Source of the DNA: Ruminococcus sp.
GTDB lineage: Bacteria; Bacillota; Clostridia; Oscillospirales; Ruminococcaceae
Reading direction: 5' to 3'
Length of the DNA: 64,000 bases
NCBI GenBank assembly: GCA_017543335.1
Contig: JAFYGE010000035.1
Coordinates: 1-64,000, forward strand
The position numbers and the translations under genes are program-made. A model generated the notes under the pieces. The model ran no database searches, had not been told where the DNA came from, and saw only the letters and a list, made by a program, of their open reading frames with translations. This document shows, piece after piece, positions 1 through 7,970 of this stretch (positions are counted from its first letter, which is position 1; each line of letters begins with the position of its first letter).

Positions 1-4
1 AGTC

Positions 5-184
5 TTAAGGCAACACCGCACAAAGCTTGTGCTGAAGATACGCAGTCATATTTTTCGTCAGATTGTATAGAAATTCCGCAGGCATACTGATGTATGTCAA
101 GGGATTTCTGTGCAAGATGACGGGAAATATGCCAGTAGATTCAGTGCAAAACCGACAGGCGGGATTTGTGCGGTGTTGCCTTAA
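5..184. repeat. MITE-like palindromic element, 180 bp
   Basis: The element is bounded by a perfect 20-bp terminal inverted repeat, TTAAGGCAACACCGCACAAA at 5-24 and its reverse complement at 165-184. Inner segments are also self-complementary: the stretch around 46-60 pairs with the one around 120-131, AGAAATTCC pairs with GGGATTTCT, and GCATAC pairs with GTATGT. The whole unit can therefore fold as one long imperfect hairpin. No transposase is encoded, so any mobility would depend on an enzyme supplied in trans. A lone copy of one end is at 18881-18912. A 61-codon minus-strand reading frame spans the element but is probably a by-product of the palindrome. Confidence 0.8.
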
Positions 185-189
185 ATACA

Positions 190-218
190 TTGAATTATCA
201 TCGGACTTATGATATAAT
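190..218 (+). promoter_or_regulatory. Putative sigma-A promoter for the ACT/MBL gene
   Basis: TTGAAT (190-195) and TATAAT (213-218) are separated by 17 bp. The -35 box starts only six bases after the MITE end. It probably drives the three-gene plus-strand run that starts at 267. Confidence 0.55.
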
Positions 219-266
219 TATCAAAAAGCCACTGCAAATCTGATAAAATGAATGGATAGATGAAAT

Positions 267-1709
267 ATGAATAAAACCTTTGTAACTAAAATGCCTAATC
301 ATATAGGTGCATTTTTAAAAGCCAGCAAGTGCTTTGCTTCTCTTGGTGTGAATATTACAAGAGTAAGCTATAATAAAGCGGTAGACTCGCATTTGCTTTT
401 CATTGATGCGGAAGGAACTGCTCAGCAGCTTGCTAAAGCAACAGAAGAACTCACCGCTATAGGTTATCTGCAATGTGACGATGATGCCCGCAGTGTGGTA
501 TTGCTCGAATTTCGTCTGAAAGATATTCCCGGCAGTGTTACTTCTATACTCGAACTTATAAGTGAACACAACTTCAATATTTCGTATATAAGCTCGCAGG
601 AAAACGGAACTGAATATCAGCTTTTCAAAATGGGACTGATCGTTGATAACTCCGACAAAATAAATGTCTTTATTGAAGAAGCAAAAAAACTGTGCAGTGT
701 AAGAGTGATCGACTATAATCATGCCGATAAAATATATGACAACAGCTTCTTCTATAAGACATTCGTGAGTGAGCTTTCTTCATCTATGGTCATTTCCGCC
801 GAAGCTAAAAATGAACTTCTTGTCAATACCAATCTTGCAATGCAGATACTTGACGAATCCGGAGTTTCTCCGTATCGTACATTCGACAGTATCAGCCGTT
901 TCGCTGAACTCCTTGTAGCTTCAAGAGGTGAAAACTTCTCACCACGTATAACTACTCACAAAATTACAGACAAAACTTCTATAACTCTTATCGAACCACC
1001 TTGCGGAAGCAATATGGCGATAATCAAAAGCGGTGAAGACTGCCTTTTCATCGATACAGGATATGCCTGCTATAAAGATGAAATGCTGCCTGTTATCAGA
1101 AATATAGTCCCGGATTTCGACAATATCGAAAAAAAGTGCTTTATAACTCACGCAGAGTTGGATCACTGCGGACTTCTTCCTCTCTTTGATACCATTTATG
1201 CAAGTGCCAAAAGTGCAGAATGTCTCGTACTTGAATGCAAGGGCAAGGACGGTTTCCGTGAAAAAAATATACTTCATAAACCATACATCCGCATATGCAA
1301 GGTGCTTACGTCATACTCGCCTGTTGATCCGGACAAAATAAAAATTATTGGTGATACAAAGGAAATAAATCAGTTTATCGAACAGACCGGCTTCTTCGAT
1401 TTTGGTGAGCTTCACTTTGAGCTTTATGAAGGTAAAGGAGGTCACCTTGCCGGAGAATCTGTTCTTATCGACTTTGAACATCATATCGCTTTTACAGGTG
1501 ACATTTTCGTTAATATGAAAGATATGACAGCAAAACAAGCTGAATATAACAAATATGCTCCGATACTTATGACATCAGTCGATACTGACAAAGCTCTGTG
1601 TACGGCTGAGAGAAACGCTGTATTTCAGCGTCTTGGCATTGGTACATGGCAGATTTTCGGAGGTCATGGCGGCAAAAAAGTCTATACGGTCAAGCCGGCA
1701 GAAATATGA
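267..1709 (+). CDS. Tandem ACT domains fused to a metallo-beta-lactamase-fold domain
   Basis: 480 residues. The first ~150 residues form two ACT-like repeats; the first starts with a PNHIGAFLKA-type segment and the second with DIPGSVTSIL. These are small-molecule (usually amino-acid) sensing folds. Residues ~225-480 look like a metallo-beta-lactamase fold, with a THAELDHCG segment, GGHLAGES, AFTGDIF and a C-terminal GGHGG. The usual HxHxDH metal motif reads H295-A-E297-L-D299-H300, so the second His is Glu. Either the metal site is altered or activity is lost. Upstream is a good promoter next to a MITE, but the ribosome-binding site is weak. The cyclase gene follows after 9 bp. The substrate is unknown. 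A ligand-gated hydrolase is an inference from the fusion. Confidence 0.75.
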   Translation: MNKTFVTKMPNHIGAFLKASKCFASLGVNITRVSYNKAVDSHLLFIDAEGTAQQLAKATEELTAIGYLQCDDDARSVVLLEFRLKDIPGSVTSILELISEHNFNISYISSQENGTEYQLFKMGLIVDNSDKINVFIEEAKKLCSVRVIDYNHADKIYDNSFFYKTFVSELSSSMVISAEAKNELLVNTNLAMQILDESGVSPYRTFDSISRFAELLVASRGENFSPRITTHKITDKTSITLIEPPCGSNMAIIKSGEDCLFIDTGYACYKDEMLPVIRNIVPDFDNIEKKCFITHAELDHCGLLPLFDTIYASAKSAECLVLECKGKDGFREKNILHKPYIRICKVLTSYSPVDPDKIKIIGDTKEINQFIEQTGFFDFGELHFELYEGKGGHLAGESVLIDFEHHIAFTGDIFVNMKDMTAKQAEYNKYAPILMTSVDTDKALCTAERNAVFQRLGIGTWQIFGGHGGKKVYTVKPAEI

Positions 1710-1718
1710 GGTGAAAAT

Positions 1719-2306
1719 ATGAGTAAGATAATCGATATTTCACAGGAGGTTTTTTCGTGTAATATTTTTCCCGGAGATCCCTCTCCGTCAAAGAGATCAC
1801 TTCTCAGCATTAAAAAAGGCGACGTTTGCAACCTGACATACTTTTCGATGTGTGCTCATAACGGTACACATATCGATGTGCCTTTTCACTTCATTGAGGA
1901 CGGAAAAACTGTCGAACAAATGCCGCTTGATACTTTTGTCGGAGATTGCTTTGTAGCACGTCATAATGGTGATGTTACCGCTAAAGATGCAGAAAATATT
2001 ATGAAAAAAGCAAGAGATGCCGGTGCTCCCGAAAGAATCCTGATTGCCGGCAAAGCTACGGTTACTGCCGGTGCAGCTCGCATATTTGCTGATGCCGGTA
2101 TAAAACTTCTCGGAAACGAAAGTCAGACAGTAGGTCCGGAGGGCGGTCCAATGCAGGTTCATCTCACACTCCTTGGTGCAGACGTTGTCTTGCTTGAAGG
2201 AATAGTGCTTGAAAACGTAGATGAAGGACGCTGCTTTTTAAGTGCTGCACCGCTTAATCTTGGCGGCTGTGACGGTGCTCCATGCAGGGCGTATATTATA
2301 AAATAA
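1719..2306 (+). CDS. Cyclase / kynurenine formamidase-like metal-dependent hydrolase
   Basis: 195 residues, close to the usual size of the cyclase family (bacterial arylformamidase KynB and relatives). The family signature HGTHxDxPxHF appears as HNGTHIDVPFHF near residues 47-58; its His and Asp residues bind the catalytic metal. The start is ATG after GAGGTGA, 9 bp behind the ACT/MBL gene, so the two are probably co-transcribed. No other tryptophan-catabolism gene is nearby, so an arylformamidase role is not supported. The pairing with an ACT-domain hydrolase suggests metabolism of an amino-acid-derived acid or amide. The family assignment is firm; the substrate is unknown. Confidence 0.75.
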   Translation: MSKIIDISQEVFSCNIFPGDPSPSKRSLLSIKKGDVCNLTYFSMCAHNGTHIDVPFHFIEDGKTVEQMPLDTFVGDCFVARHNGDVTAKDAENIMKKARDAGAPERILIAGKATVTAGAARIFADAGIKLLGNESQTVGPEGGPMQVHLTLLGADVVLLEGIVLENVDEGRCFLSAAPLNLGGCDGAPCRAYIIK

Positions 2307-2348
2307 ACTGCTCTTATAATGTCTTCCAAATAAAATGAGGAATAATAA

Positions 2349-3083
2349 ATGAAGAATATAACAGTAACCAATGATGATTTTTCACATGGTGGTTTTACTT
2401 CCGGAATGTGTGGAATATGGACCAGAAATGAACCTCTTGATCCTCCGACAAATGACTATGTCACTTTGAGCGATATGCTTGGTGTTCCCTTATCACAGAT
2501 CATACGTCCGTATCAGGCAAGCGGAGATAAAGTAAGAATAGTTGATAGCAGTTACGGTGGTTCAGGAGTTGTAAAAGATAATGAGCTTAAAAAAGTCGAC
2601 GGGCTTATAACTGCTGAAAAAAATCTCGTCCTAAGCATTATTGCAGCAGATTGTGTTCCGGTATACCTTATTGAAAAAAAGGCTGGTATCATAGGTCTGC
2701 TGCACTGCGGCTGGCGTTCAGCATCAGGGTTTATCATACGAAATGCTGTGGAATGTATGAGGAAGCTCGGTGCATCTCCGGACCGGATACAAATTATTAT
2801 CGGACCTCATATTTGTCCTGACTGCTACGAAGTGGGCGAGGATGTTAAAAACACATATGCACAGTTTTTCTCGCATAACGAGCTTGATAAACTCTTCACT
2901 TTACATGATAAAAAACTCCACCTCAACCTTCTACAGACTATCCGTATAAAATCAGTCTCTGAGGGAATACCGGTTCAAAATATCTCAGACGTAAATGAGT
3001 GTACCTTCCATAACACTTCATTTTACTCGTACAGACGTGGTGACAGAGGCAAACAAAATCTCGCTTTTTTAATGATGAAATAA
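2349..3083 (+). CDS. pgeF: PgeF/YfiH-type multicopper-like purine nucleosidase (laccase-domain protein)
   Basis: 244 residues, normal for the YfiH/PgeF (DUF152) family. Members are cytosolic zinc enzymes with purine nucleoside phosphorylase and adenosine deaminase activity, and also edit peptidoglycan precursors (UDP-MurNAc-Ser in E. coli). Diagnostic segments are AADCVPVYL, the HCGWR metal-site motif, and GPHICPDCYEVGEDV with its Cys and His ligands. The C-terminal SYRRGDRGKQNLAFLMMK is also typical. The start is ATG at 2349 after a GAGG Shine-Dalgarno. It is the third gene of the plus-strand run and ends 50 bp before a bidirectional terminator. Confidence 0.85.
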   Translation: MKNITVTNDDFSHGGFTSGMCGIWTRNEPLDPPTNDYVTLSDMLGVPLSQIIRPYQASGDKVRIVDSSYGGSGVVKDNELKKVDGLITAEKNLVLSIIAADCVPVYLIEKKAGIIGLLHCGWRSASGFIIRNAVECMRKLGASPDRIQIIIGPHICPDCYEVGEDVKNTYAQFFSHNELDKLFTLHDKKLHLNLLQTIRIKSVSEGIPVQNISDVNECTFHNTSFYSYRRGDRGKQNLAFLMMK

Positions 3084-3133
3084 TAATCGGAACTCATCAT
3101 GCAAAAATATAAGCTACAGATAAAAGTGAATGC

Positions 3134-3162
3134 AAAAAAGTCCGGAAAACCGGACTTTTTTT
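3134..3162. terminator. Bidirectional intrinsic terminator between pgeF and purF
   Basis: The hairpin AAAAGTCCGG-AAAA-CCGGACTTTT has an A tract before it and a T tract after it. It can end transcripts from both converging operons. Confidence 0.85.
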
Positions 3163-3163
3163 C

Positions 3164-4585
3164 TTACTTATGTATTTTTTCGTCGAATTTATTCTTGCTT
3201 CCTGCACCTGAAATGTCAACCGGATAGTCGCCTGTAAAACAGCCGGCACAGTAACCGAACTTATTATCCACAAGTTCACCCAGACACTCAACAGGGAGAT
3301 ATGCAAGAGTATCAGCACCTATAAACTCCGCTATCTCCTCAGTAGAAGTGCATTTGCCTGCAATGAGATTCTCCTCGGAATCTACATCTGTTCCGAAATA
3401 GCAGGAATGTAAAAACGGCGGCGACGAAATACGAACGTGTACTTCCTTTGCTCCAGCTTCTCTGAGCAAACGTACTATCCTTGCACTTGTTGTGCCTCGC
3501 ACTATAGAATCATCTATCATTATCACACGTTTGCCTTCAATACTCTCACGAACAGCGTTAAGCTTTATTTTGACGGCATTTTCACGCTGATTCTGGTCAG
3601 GCTGTATGAAGCTTCGTCCAATATATTTGTTCTTTATAAAGCCTATACCGTATGGTATCCCACTTTCATTTGCATATCCAAGAGCCGCATCAAGTCCCGA
3701 ATCCGGTACACCTATAACGATGTCTGCATCGACCGGACTGTACTTCGCAAGCAGATTTCCTGCACGAAGTCTTGCATGATGCACCGAAATACCCTCGATA
3801 ACTGAATCCGGACGTGCAAAATAAATATATTCAAATATACAAACGTTACGCTTATTTCCGCAGTTAGTACGTATCGAACGCAGTCCGCTGCTGTCTATGA
3901 CAACTATCTCCCCTGCTTCTACATCACGGATAAACTCCGCACCAACCGTTTCAAGAGCACATGACTCAGAAGCTACAACATATGCACTGTCCGCAGTCTT
4001 ACCGATACAGAGCGGACGAAATCCGTTCGGATCACGGAAAGCAATGAGCTTTGTAGCAGTCATAAGAATACATGAGTAAGCTCCCTTTATGAATGGCATC
4101 GCACGTTCAACAGCTTCCTCTGTCGAACTGCTTGTCAGTCGCTCACGGACTATAGAATAAGCTATTGCCTCCGTATCGGAAGTTCCATGAAAAATAGCTC
4201 CGGACATCTCAAAAGAACTTCTCAGCTCTGCCGCATTCACAAGGTTACCATTGTGGACAAGTGCCATATTTCCCTTGATATGACGTATAACAAGCGGCTG
4301 GATATTATTATGGTTGTGACCTCCGGTAGTGGAGTATCTGACGTGTCCGACTGCCATATTTCCACACCCAAGCTTTTCAAGTTCAGTTTTAGTAAATACC
4401 TCTGAAACAAGACCGTCTGCACGTTTATGGCGGAATACACCGTCGTCACACACGGTTATACCGCAGCTCTCCTGACCTCTGTGCTGAAGAGCATAAAGTC
4501 CGAAATATACCGATGCCGCAACATTAGCGGTCTTATTCTCAAAAATGCCGAAAACTCCGCATTCTTCGTGTATCGAATCAAACAT
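3164..4585 (-). CDS. purF: Amidophosphoribosyltransferase (glutamine-dependent)
   Basis: 473 residues, typical for PurF, which makes phosphoribosylamine from PRPP and glutamine, the first step of purine synthesis. The N-terminal MFDSIHEECGVFGIFE supplies the glutaminase nucleophile Cys9 after removal of a short propeptide. The PRPP-binding loop is VIMIDDSIVRGTTS. Cysteines in SCYFGTD and GYCAGCFTGDYP match the Bacillus-type enzyme that carries a 4Fe-4S cluster. The start is ATG at 4585 after GAGGTG. It is the last gene of the gltB-gltD-GS-like-ANTAR-purF run, which links purine synthesis to glutamine supply. The rest of the pur pathway is not in the window. Confidence 0.95.
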   Translation of the reverse strand: MFDSIHEECGVFGIFENKTANVAASVYFGLYALQHRGQESCGITVCDDGVFRHKRADGLVSEVFTKTELEKLGCGNMAVGHVRYSTTGGHNHNNIQPLVIRHIKGNMALVHNGNLVNAAELRSSFEMSGAIFHGTSDTEAIAYSIVRERLTSSSTEEAVERAMPFIKGAYSCILMTATKLIAFRDPNGFRPLCIGKTADSAYVVASESCALETVGAEFIRDVEAGEIVVIDSSGLRSIRTNCGNKRNVCIFEYIYFARPDSVIEGISVHHARLRAGNLLAKYSPVDADIVIGVPDSGLDAALGYANESGIPYGIGFIKNKYIGRSFIQPDQNQRENAVKIKLNAVRESIEGKRVIMIDDSIVRGTTSARIVRLLREAGAKEVHVRISSPPFLHSCYFGTDVDSEENLIAGKCTSTEEIAEFIGADTLAYLPVECLGELVDNKFGYCAGCFTGDYPVDISGAGSKNKFDEKIHK

Positions 4586-4596
4586 TTTTCACACCT

Positions 4597-5178
4597 CTAT
4601 AAATACTGCTCACTTATCTTATCTATGATCGCAAGTGCAGCAAGACTTTTCTTTTTACGCTTGTTCATAGCATACTGCTCAATATATGCATGAGCCTCGC
4701 TCTCGGTCATATGTCTGTATTCCATAAGCATAAACTTTGCCTTATCGATAGTCTGTATCTCATTTATTTTTTCTTCAAGACGTGCATTCCTCAGATATAA
4801 CTCGGCAGAACGATTTGCCGCAATATCAACCGTCCTGAGTATCTGATAAAGGACTGTCTTGCTGAACGGCTTTCCAACAATTATTATACCTGCTTTTTCA
4901 GCTCGCTCACCGATCTTGTCAGCAGTCTCAGCTTTTATCATAAGAACACAGTTAGCTGTCGTATTTTCTGTAACATACTCGGCAAATTCCACACCCGATT
5001 CGTCCATGAGCGGAGAGTTTATCATAACAAGCTCGGTCAGTATATCAGACTCAAGAATAACCTTAGCCTGATATGCCGACTCAACTATCTTAGGCGTACA
5101 ATTGAATGATCCACGGAGAAAATCATGGAGAGTCTCAGAAGCATTTTTATTACTTGAAACTACAAGTATCTTTTCCAA
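4597..5178 (-). CDS. ANTAR-domain response regulator (NitR-like antiterminator), copy 1
   Basis: 193 residues. The N-terminal ~120 residues form a receiver-like domain, but the acceptor Asp region is degenerate (ELVMINSPLMDESG). A coiled linker (LRNARLEEKINEIQTIDKAK) leads to a C-terminal ANTAR domain, with the segment IDKAKFMLMEYRHMTESEAH and the YAMNKRKK turn. ANTAR proteins bind RNA hairpins with six-base loops and prevent termination. In solventogenic Clostridium a regulator of this kind (NitR) sits directly behind glnA, as here. The start codon is TTG after GGAGG, 12 bp behind the GS-like gene. Likely targets are the amt and gltB leaders, which carry matching hairpins. Confidence 0.85.
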   Translation of the reverse strand: MEKILVVSSNKNASETLHDFLRGSFNCTPKIVESAYQAKVILESDILTELVMINSPLMDESGVEFAEYVTENTTANCVLMIKAETADKIGERAEKAGIIIVGKPFSKTVLYQILRTVDIAANRSAELYLRNARLEEKINEIQTIDKAKFMLMEYRHMTESEAHAYIEQYAMNKRKKKSLAALAIIDKISEQYL

Positions 5179-5190
5179 AATTTACCTCCA

Positions 5191-6468
5191 TTACAGTGAA
5201 TAGAAATATTTCTTATCAAAGAAGGCTTCTTTATCGTATGCAGAAGTATACTCCTTCCAATCCTCACGGCTTTTTTTAATAAGAACTTCAAGTATATTCT
5301 CAGGAATATATTTTTTCAGGAACTCGGAATTCTCTGCTGTCTCTATTGCTTTTTCGAGAGTTTCCGGAAGTCTTTCATTGCCGTTGTTTTTCTCGGGAAG
5401 CACAGCTCCGGAAGCTATACCCTCAAGTGCAGCATATATCATAAGTCCGATAACGAAATAAGGGTCACAAACGCAGTCAGCAGCTCTCAATTCCACGGAA
5501 GTATCATCACTGTCCGGATTCATTCTTATAAGCTGAGCTCCCTCCTCATCCGACCATATTATATCTCTCGGAGCTGTAAATTCTCCGAGCCTTGCATATG
5601 AGTTTACCGTGGAATTCGTAAACATTGTGAATTCACGGATATGCTCCATAATGCCGGCAGCAGCACTCTTTACCATATCTCCGCACTCAGACGCACGTTC
5701 CTCTAAAAAATCACTGTCAGGGAAAAGTGTGAAGCTTATGTGCATACCATTTCCACAGTCGTTACGCAAAGGCTTCGGCATGAAGCTTGCATGAACTCCA
5801 TGAGCCTCTGCAACAGATTTTACAGCAGATTTGAAACTCAGGAAGGTATCCGCTGCTTTCAGAGCTGATGAGGTATTGAAGTCTATCTCATGCTGACCGC
5901 AGCCGCTCTCGTGACACGACGAAACAGGATGTATCCCCATTTGTTCGAGTGTGAGACAAACATCACGTCTTATATTTTCGCCCTTATCGTCCGGAGCAGT
6001 ATCGCAGTAACCTGCAAAATCATGCGGAGTTTTAGTCGGAAGTCCGTTCTCATCGAGGTGGAAAAGAGTGAACTCGCATGATGTTCCGAAGCGGAAACAA
6101 TAACCGGCTGAAACAGCAGCTTTCATTGCTTTTTTAAGGAAGTAACGGCTGTCGCCCTCAAACGGAGTACCGTCCTTGTAGCGGATATAGCAGAACATTC
6201 TTATAACCCTGCCCTGCTGAGGTCTCCACGGAAGAACGGTCATAGTCTGAGCATCAGGGAACAGGAAAAGGTCTTTTCCGCCGGCAGCCTCAAAACCTGC
6301 GATCTTTTTTGCTGCGATCCTAACTCCCTGCTCGAACGTTACGGCAAGTTCGGATGAAAGTATGGATATGTTTTTCAATCTGCCGTGCAGATCACAAAAA
6401 GTCAGCTTTACGAATTTAACATCGTTTTCTTCAATATACTGCAATATCTCATTTTCTGAATAGATCAT
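5191..6468 (-). CDS. Glutamine synthetase I-like protein with missing catalytic residues, copy 1
   Basis: 425 residues, aligning end to end with Bacillus-type GlnA (from memory). Retained: the second metal Glu (CEFTLF), both Glu of the CHESGCGQHEI segment, the His of GNGMH, and Glu/Arg of VELRAAD. Altered: the first Glu of GPExEF is Ser (GTSCEF), the DGSS loop is lost, the flap Glu of GYEAP is Thr (FTAP), and the substrate Arg of NRS is Gly (EEGA). Full synthetase activity is therefore doubtful. It sits 12 bp behind gltD with an ANTAR gene 12 bp after it. A role as glutamine sensor or ANTAR partner is inferred. The genuine enzyme here is GlnN at 16.4 kb. Confidence 0.8.
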   Translation of the reverse strand: MIYSENEILQYIEENDVKFVKLTFCDLHGRLKNISILSSELAVTFEQGVRIAAKKIAGFEAAGGKDLFLFPDAQTMTVLPWRPQQGRVIRMFCYIRYKDGTPFEGDSRYFLKKAMKAAVSAGYCFRFGTSCEFTLFHLDENGLPTKTPHDFAGYCDTAPDDKGENIRRDVCLTLEQMGIHPVSSCHESGCGQHEIDFNTSSALKAADTFLSFKSAVKSVAEAHGVHASFMPKPLRNDCGNGMHISFTLFPDSDFLEERASECGDMVKSAAAGIMEHIREFTMFTNSTVNSYARLGEFTAPRDIIWSDEEGAQLIRMNPDSDDTSVELRAADCVCDPYFVIGLMIYAALEGIASGAVLPEKNNGNERLPETLEKAIETAENSEFLKKYIPENILEVLIKKSREDWKEYTSAYDKEAFFDKKYFYSL

Positions 6469-6479
6469 TTTACCCTCCG

Positions 6480-7967
6480 TTATTTCAGGTTTGTGTACCC
6501 CATAAGGTACTCATCAACTTCCGCAGCAGCATCTCGTCCTTCACGTATTGCACGTACAACAAGTGACTGACCGATATGCATATCACCTGCGGTGAATATC
6601 TTTTTTACGCTTGTCGAATGTTTATTGGCTTCTGTTTTTACGTTTGTGCGGTTGTCCAGTTCAATACCGAATGCTTCCGCAACATAGCTCTGAGAGCCTA
6701 AAAACCCTGCTGCAATAAGGCATATCTCGCATGGGAGAGTCTGCTCACTGCCTTCGATCTCCTTCATAGAGCGTCTTCCTGTTGCAGGGTCAGTAACAAA
6801 TTCAAGCTTCACTGTTTTTACTGCTGCAAGATCACCTTTTTCATCCTTGATGAACTCCTTTACAGTAGTCTCGTAAATACGTGGATCATGACCAAATACA
6901 GCTATAGCTTCTTCCTGACCATAATCAGTCTTGCATACTCTCGGATACTGCGGGAACGGATTGTTCTCAGCACGTTCATCCGGAAGCTTTGGCATCATTT
7001 CAAGCTGAGTTACCGACTTGCATCCGTGACGCACAGAAGTACCGACACAATCATTACCGGTATCACCTCCGCCGATGATAACTACATTCTTGTCCTTGGC
7101 AGAAATGTATTTACCGTCTGTCAGATCAGAATCGAGCAGACTTTTTGTTGTTGCTTTGAGGAAATCAACTGCAAAGTAAATTCCATTTGCATCACGTCCC
7201 TCAGCATTAATATCACGAGGATTTGATGAACCGCAGGCAAGTACAACAGCGTCAAAATTCCCGGTTATCTCCGACGCAGAAACGTCTCCGCCGACATTTG
7301 CATTCGTTACAAACTGTACTCCCTCAGCTTTCATGAGCTCAACTCTGCGTTCGATAATTCGCTTTTCGAGCTTCATATTCGGGATACCATACATGAGAAG
7401 TCCGCCAACTCTGTCTGAACGCTCAAATACAGTGACGCTGTGACCTCTCTTGTTAAGAGTATCAGCTGCGGCAAGTCCGGAAGGTCCTGAGCCAATTACT
7501 GCGACCTTTTTTCCACTGCGTACAGCCGGCGGCTGCGGAGCTATTATCCCATTTTCAAATCCATATTCTATGATAGAATTCTCGTTTTCCTTAACAGTTA
7601 CCGGACTGTCATAAACTCCGCATATACAAGCTTTTTCGCAGAGTGCCGGACATACTCTCGAAGTAAACTCCGGAAAATTATTTGTCATAAGCAGACGTTC
7701 AAGTGCCTGTTCTTTCTGACCGTGATAGATAAGGTCATTCCACTCAGGTATAAGGTTGTTCAGCGGACATCCTGACACCATTCCGCAGAGCATTTTTCCG
7801 TTCTGACAAAACGGAACTCCGCAGTCCATACATCTTGAAGCCTGCTCACGTCTTTGTTCATCACTCAGCGGAACATGGAACTCATTATAATCATTTATAC
7901 GCTCTGAAGGCTCTTTTGCCATACTTTCGACTCTTTTATATTCAAGAAAACCTGTTGTCTTTCCCAT
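6480..7967 (-). CDS. gltD: Glutamate synthase (NADPH) small subunit
   Basis: 495 residues, normal for the beta subunit of GOGAT, which passes electrons from NAD(P)H through FAD to the large subunit. The N-terminal domain has Fe-S cysteines in RCMDCGVPFCQ, CGMVSGCPLNN and CPALCEKACICG. FAD binding is shown by VAVIGSGPSGLAAA and nucleotide binding by NVVIIGGGDTGNDC. The C-terminal IFTAGDMHIGQSLVVRAI is typical. The start is ATG at 7967 after AAAGGAG, 3 bp behind the large-subunit reading frame. The spacing shows a single transcript with gltB. Confidence 0.95.
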   Translation of the reverse strand: MGKTTGFLEYKRVESMAKEPSERINDYNEFHVPLSDEQRREQASRCMDCGVPFCQNGKMLCGMVSGCPLNNLIPEWNDLIYHGQKEQALERLLMTNNFPEFTSRVCPALCEKACICGVYDSPVTVKENENSIIEYGFENGIIAPQPPAVRSGKKVAVIGSGPSGLAAADTLNKRGHSVTVFERSDRVGGLLMYGIPNMKLEKRIIERRVELMKAEGVQFVTNANVGGDVSASEITGNFDAVVLACGSSNPRDINAEGRDANGIYFAVDFLKATTKSLLDSDLTDGKYISAKDKNVVIIGGGDTGNDCVGTSVRHGCKSVTQLEMMPKLPDERAENNPFPQYPRVCKTDYGQEEAIAVFGHDPRIYETTVKEFIKDEKGDLAAVKTVKLEFVTDPATGRRSMKEIEGSEQTLPCEICLIAAGFLGSQSYVAEAFGIELDNRTNVKTEANKHSTSVKKIFTAGDMHIGQSLVVRAIREGRDAAAEVDEYLMGYTNLK

Positions 7968-7970
7968 GAT

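Noticed and set aside
5-190. 61-codon minus-strand ORF inside the MITE
   Set aside because: It is the by-product of a long palindrome, has no Shine-Dalgarno worth noting and resembles no family I know.
5191-6468. Annotating this gene as functional glnA
   Set aside because: Several catalytic and substrate-binding positions differ from active GlnA, and an intact GSIII is present; it is called GS-like instead.
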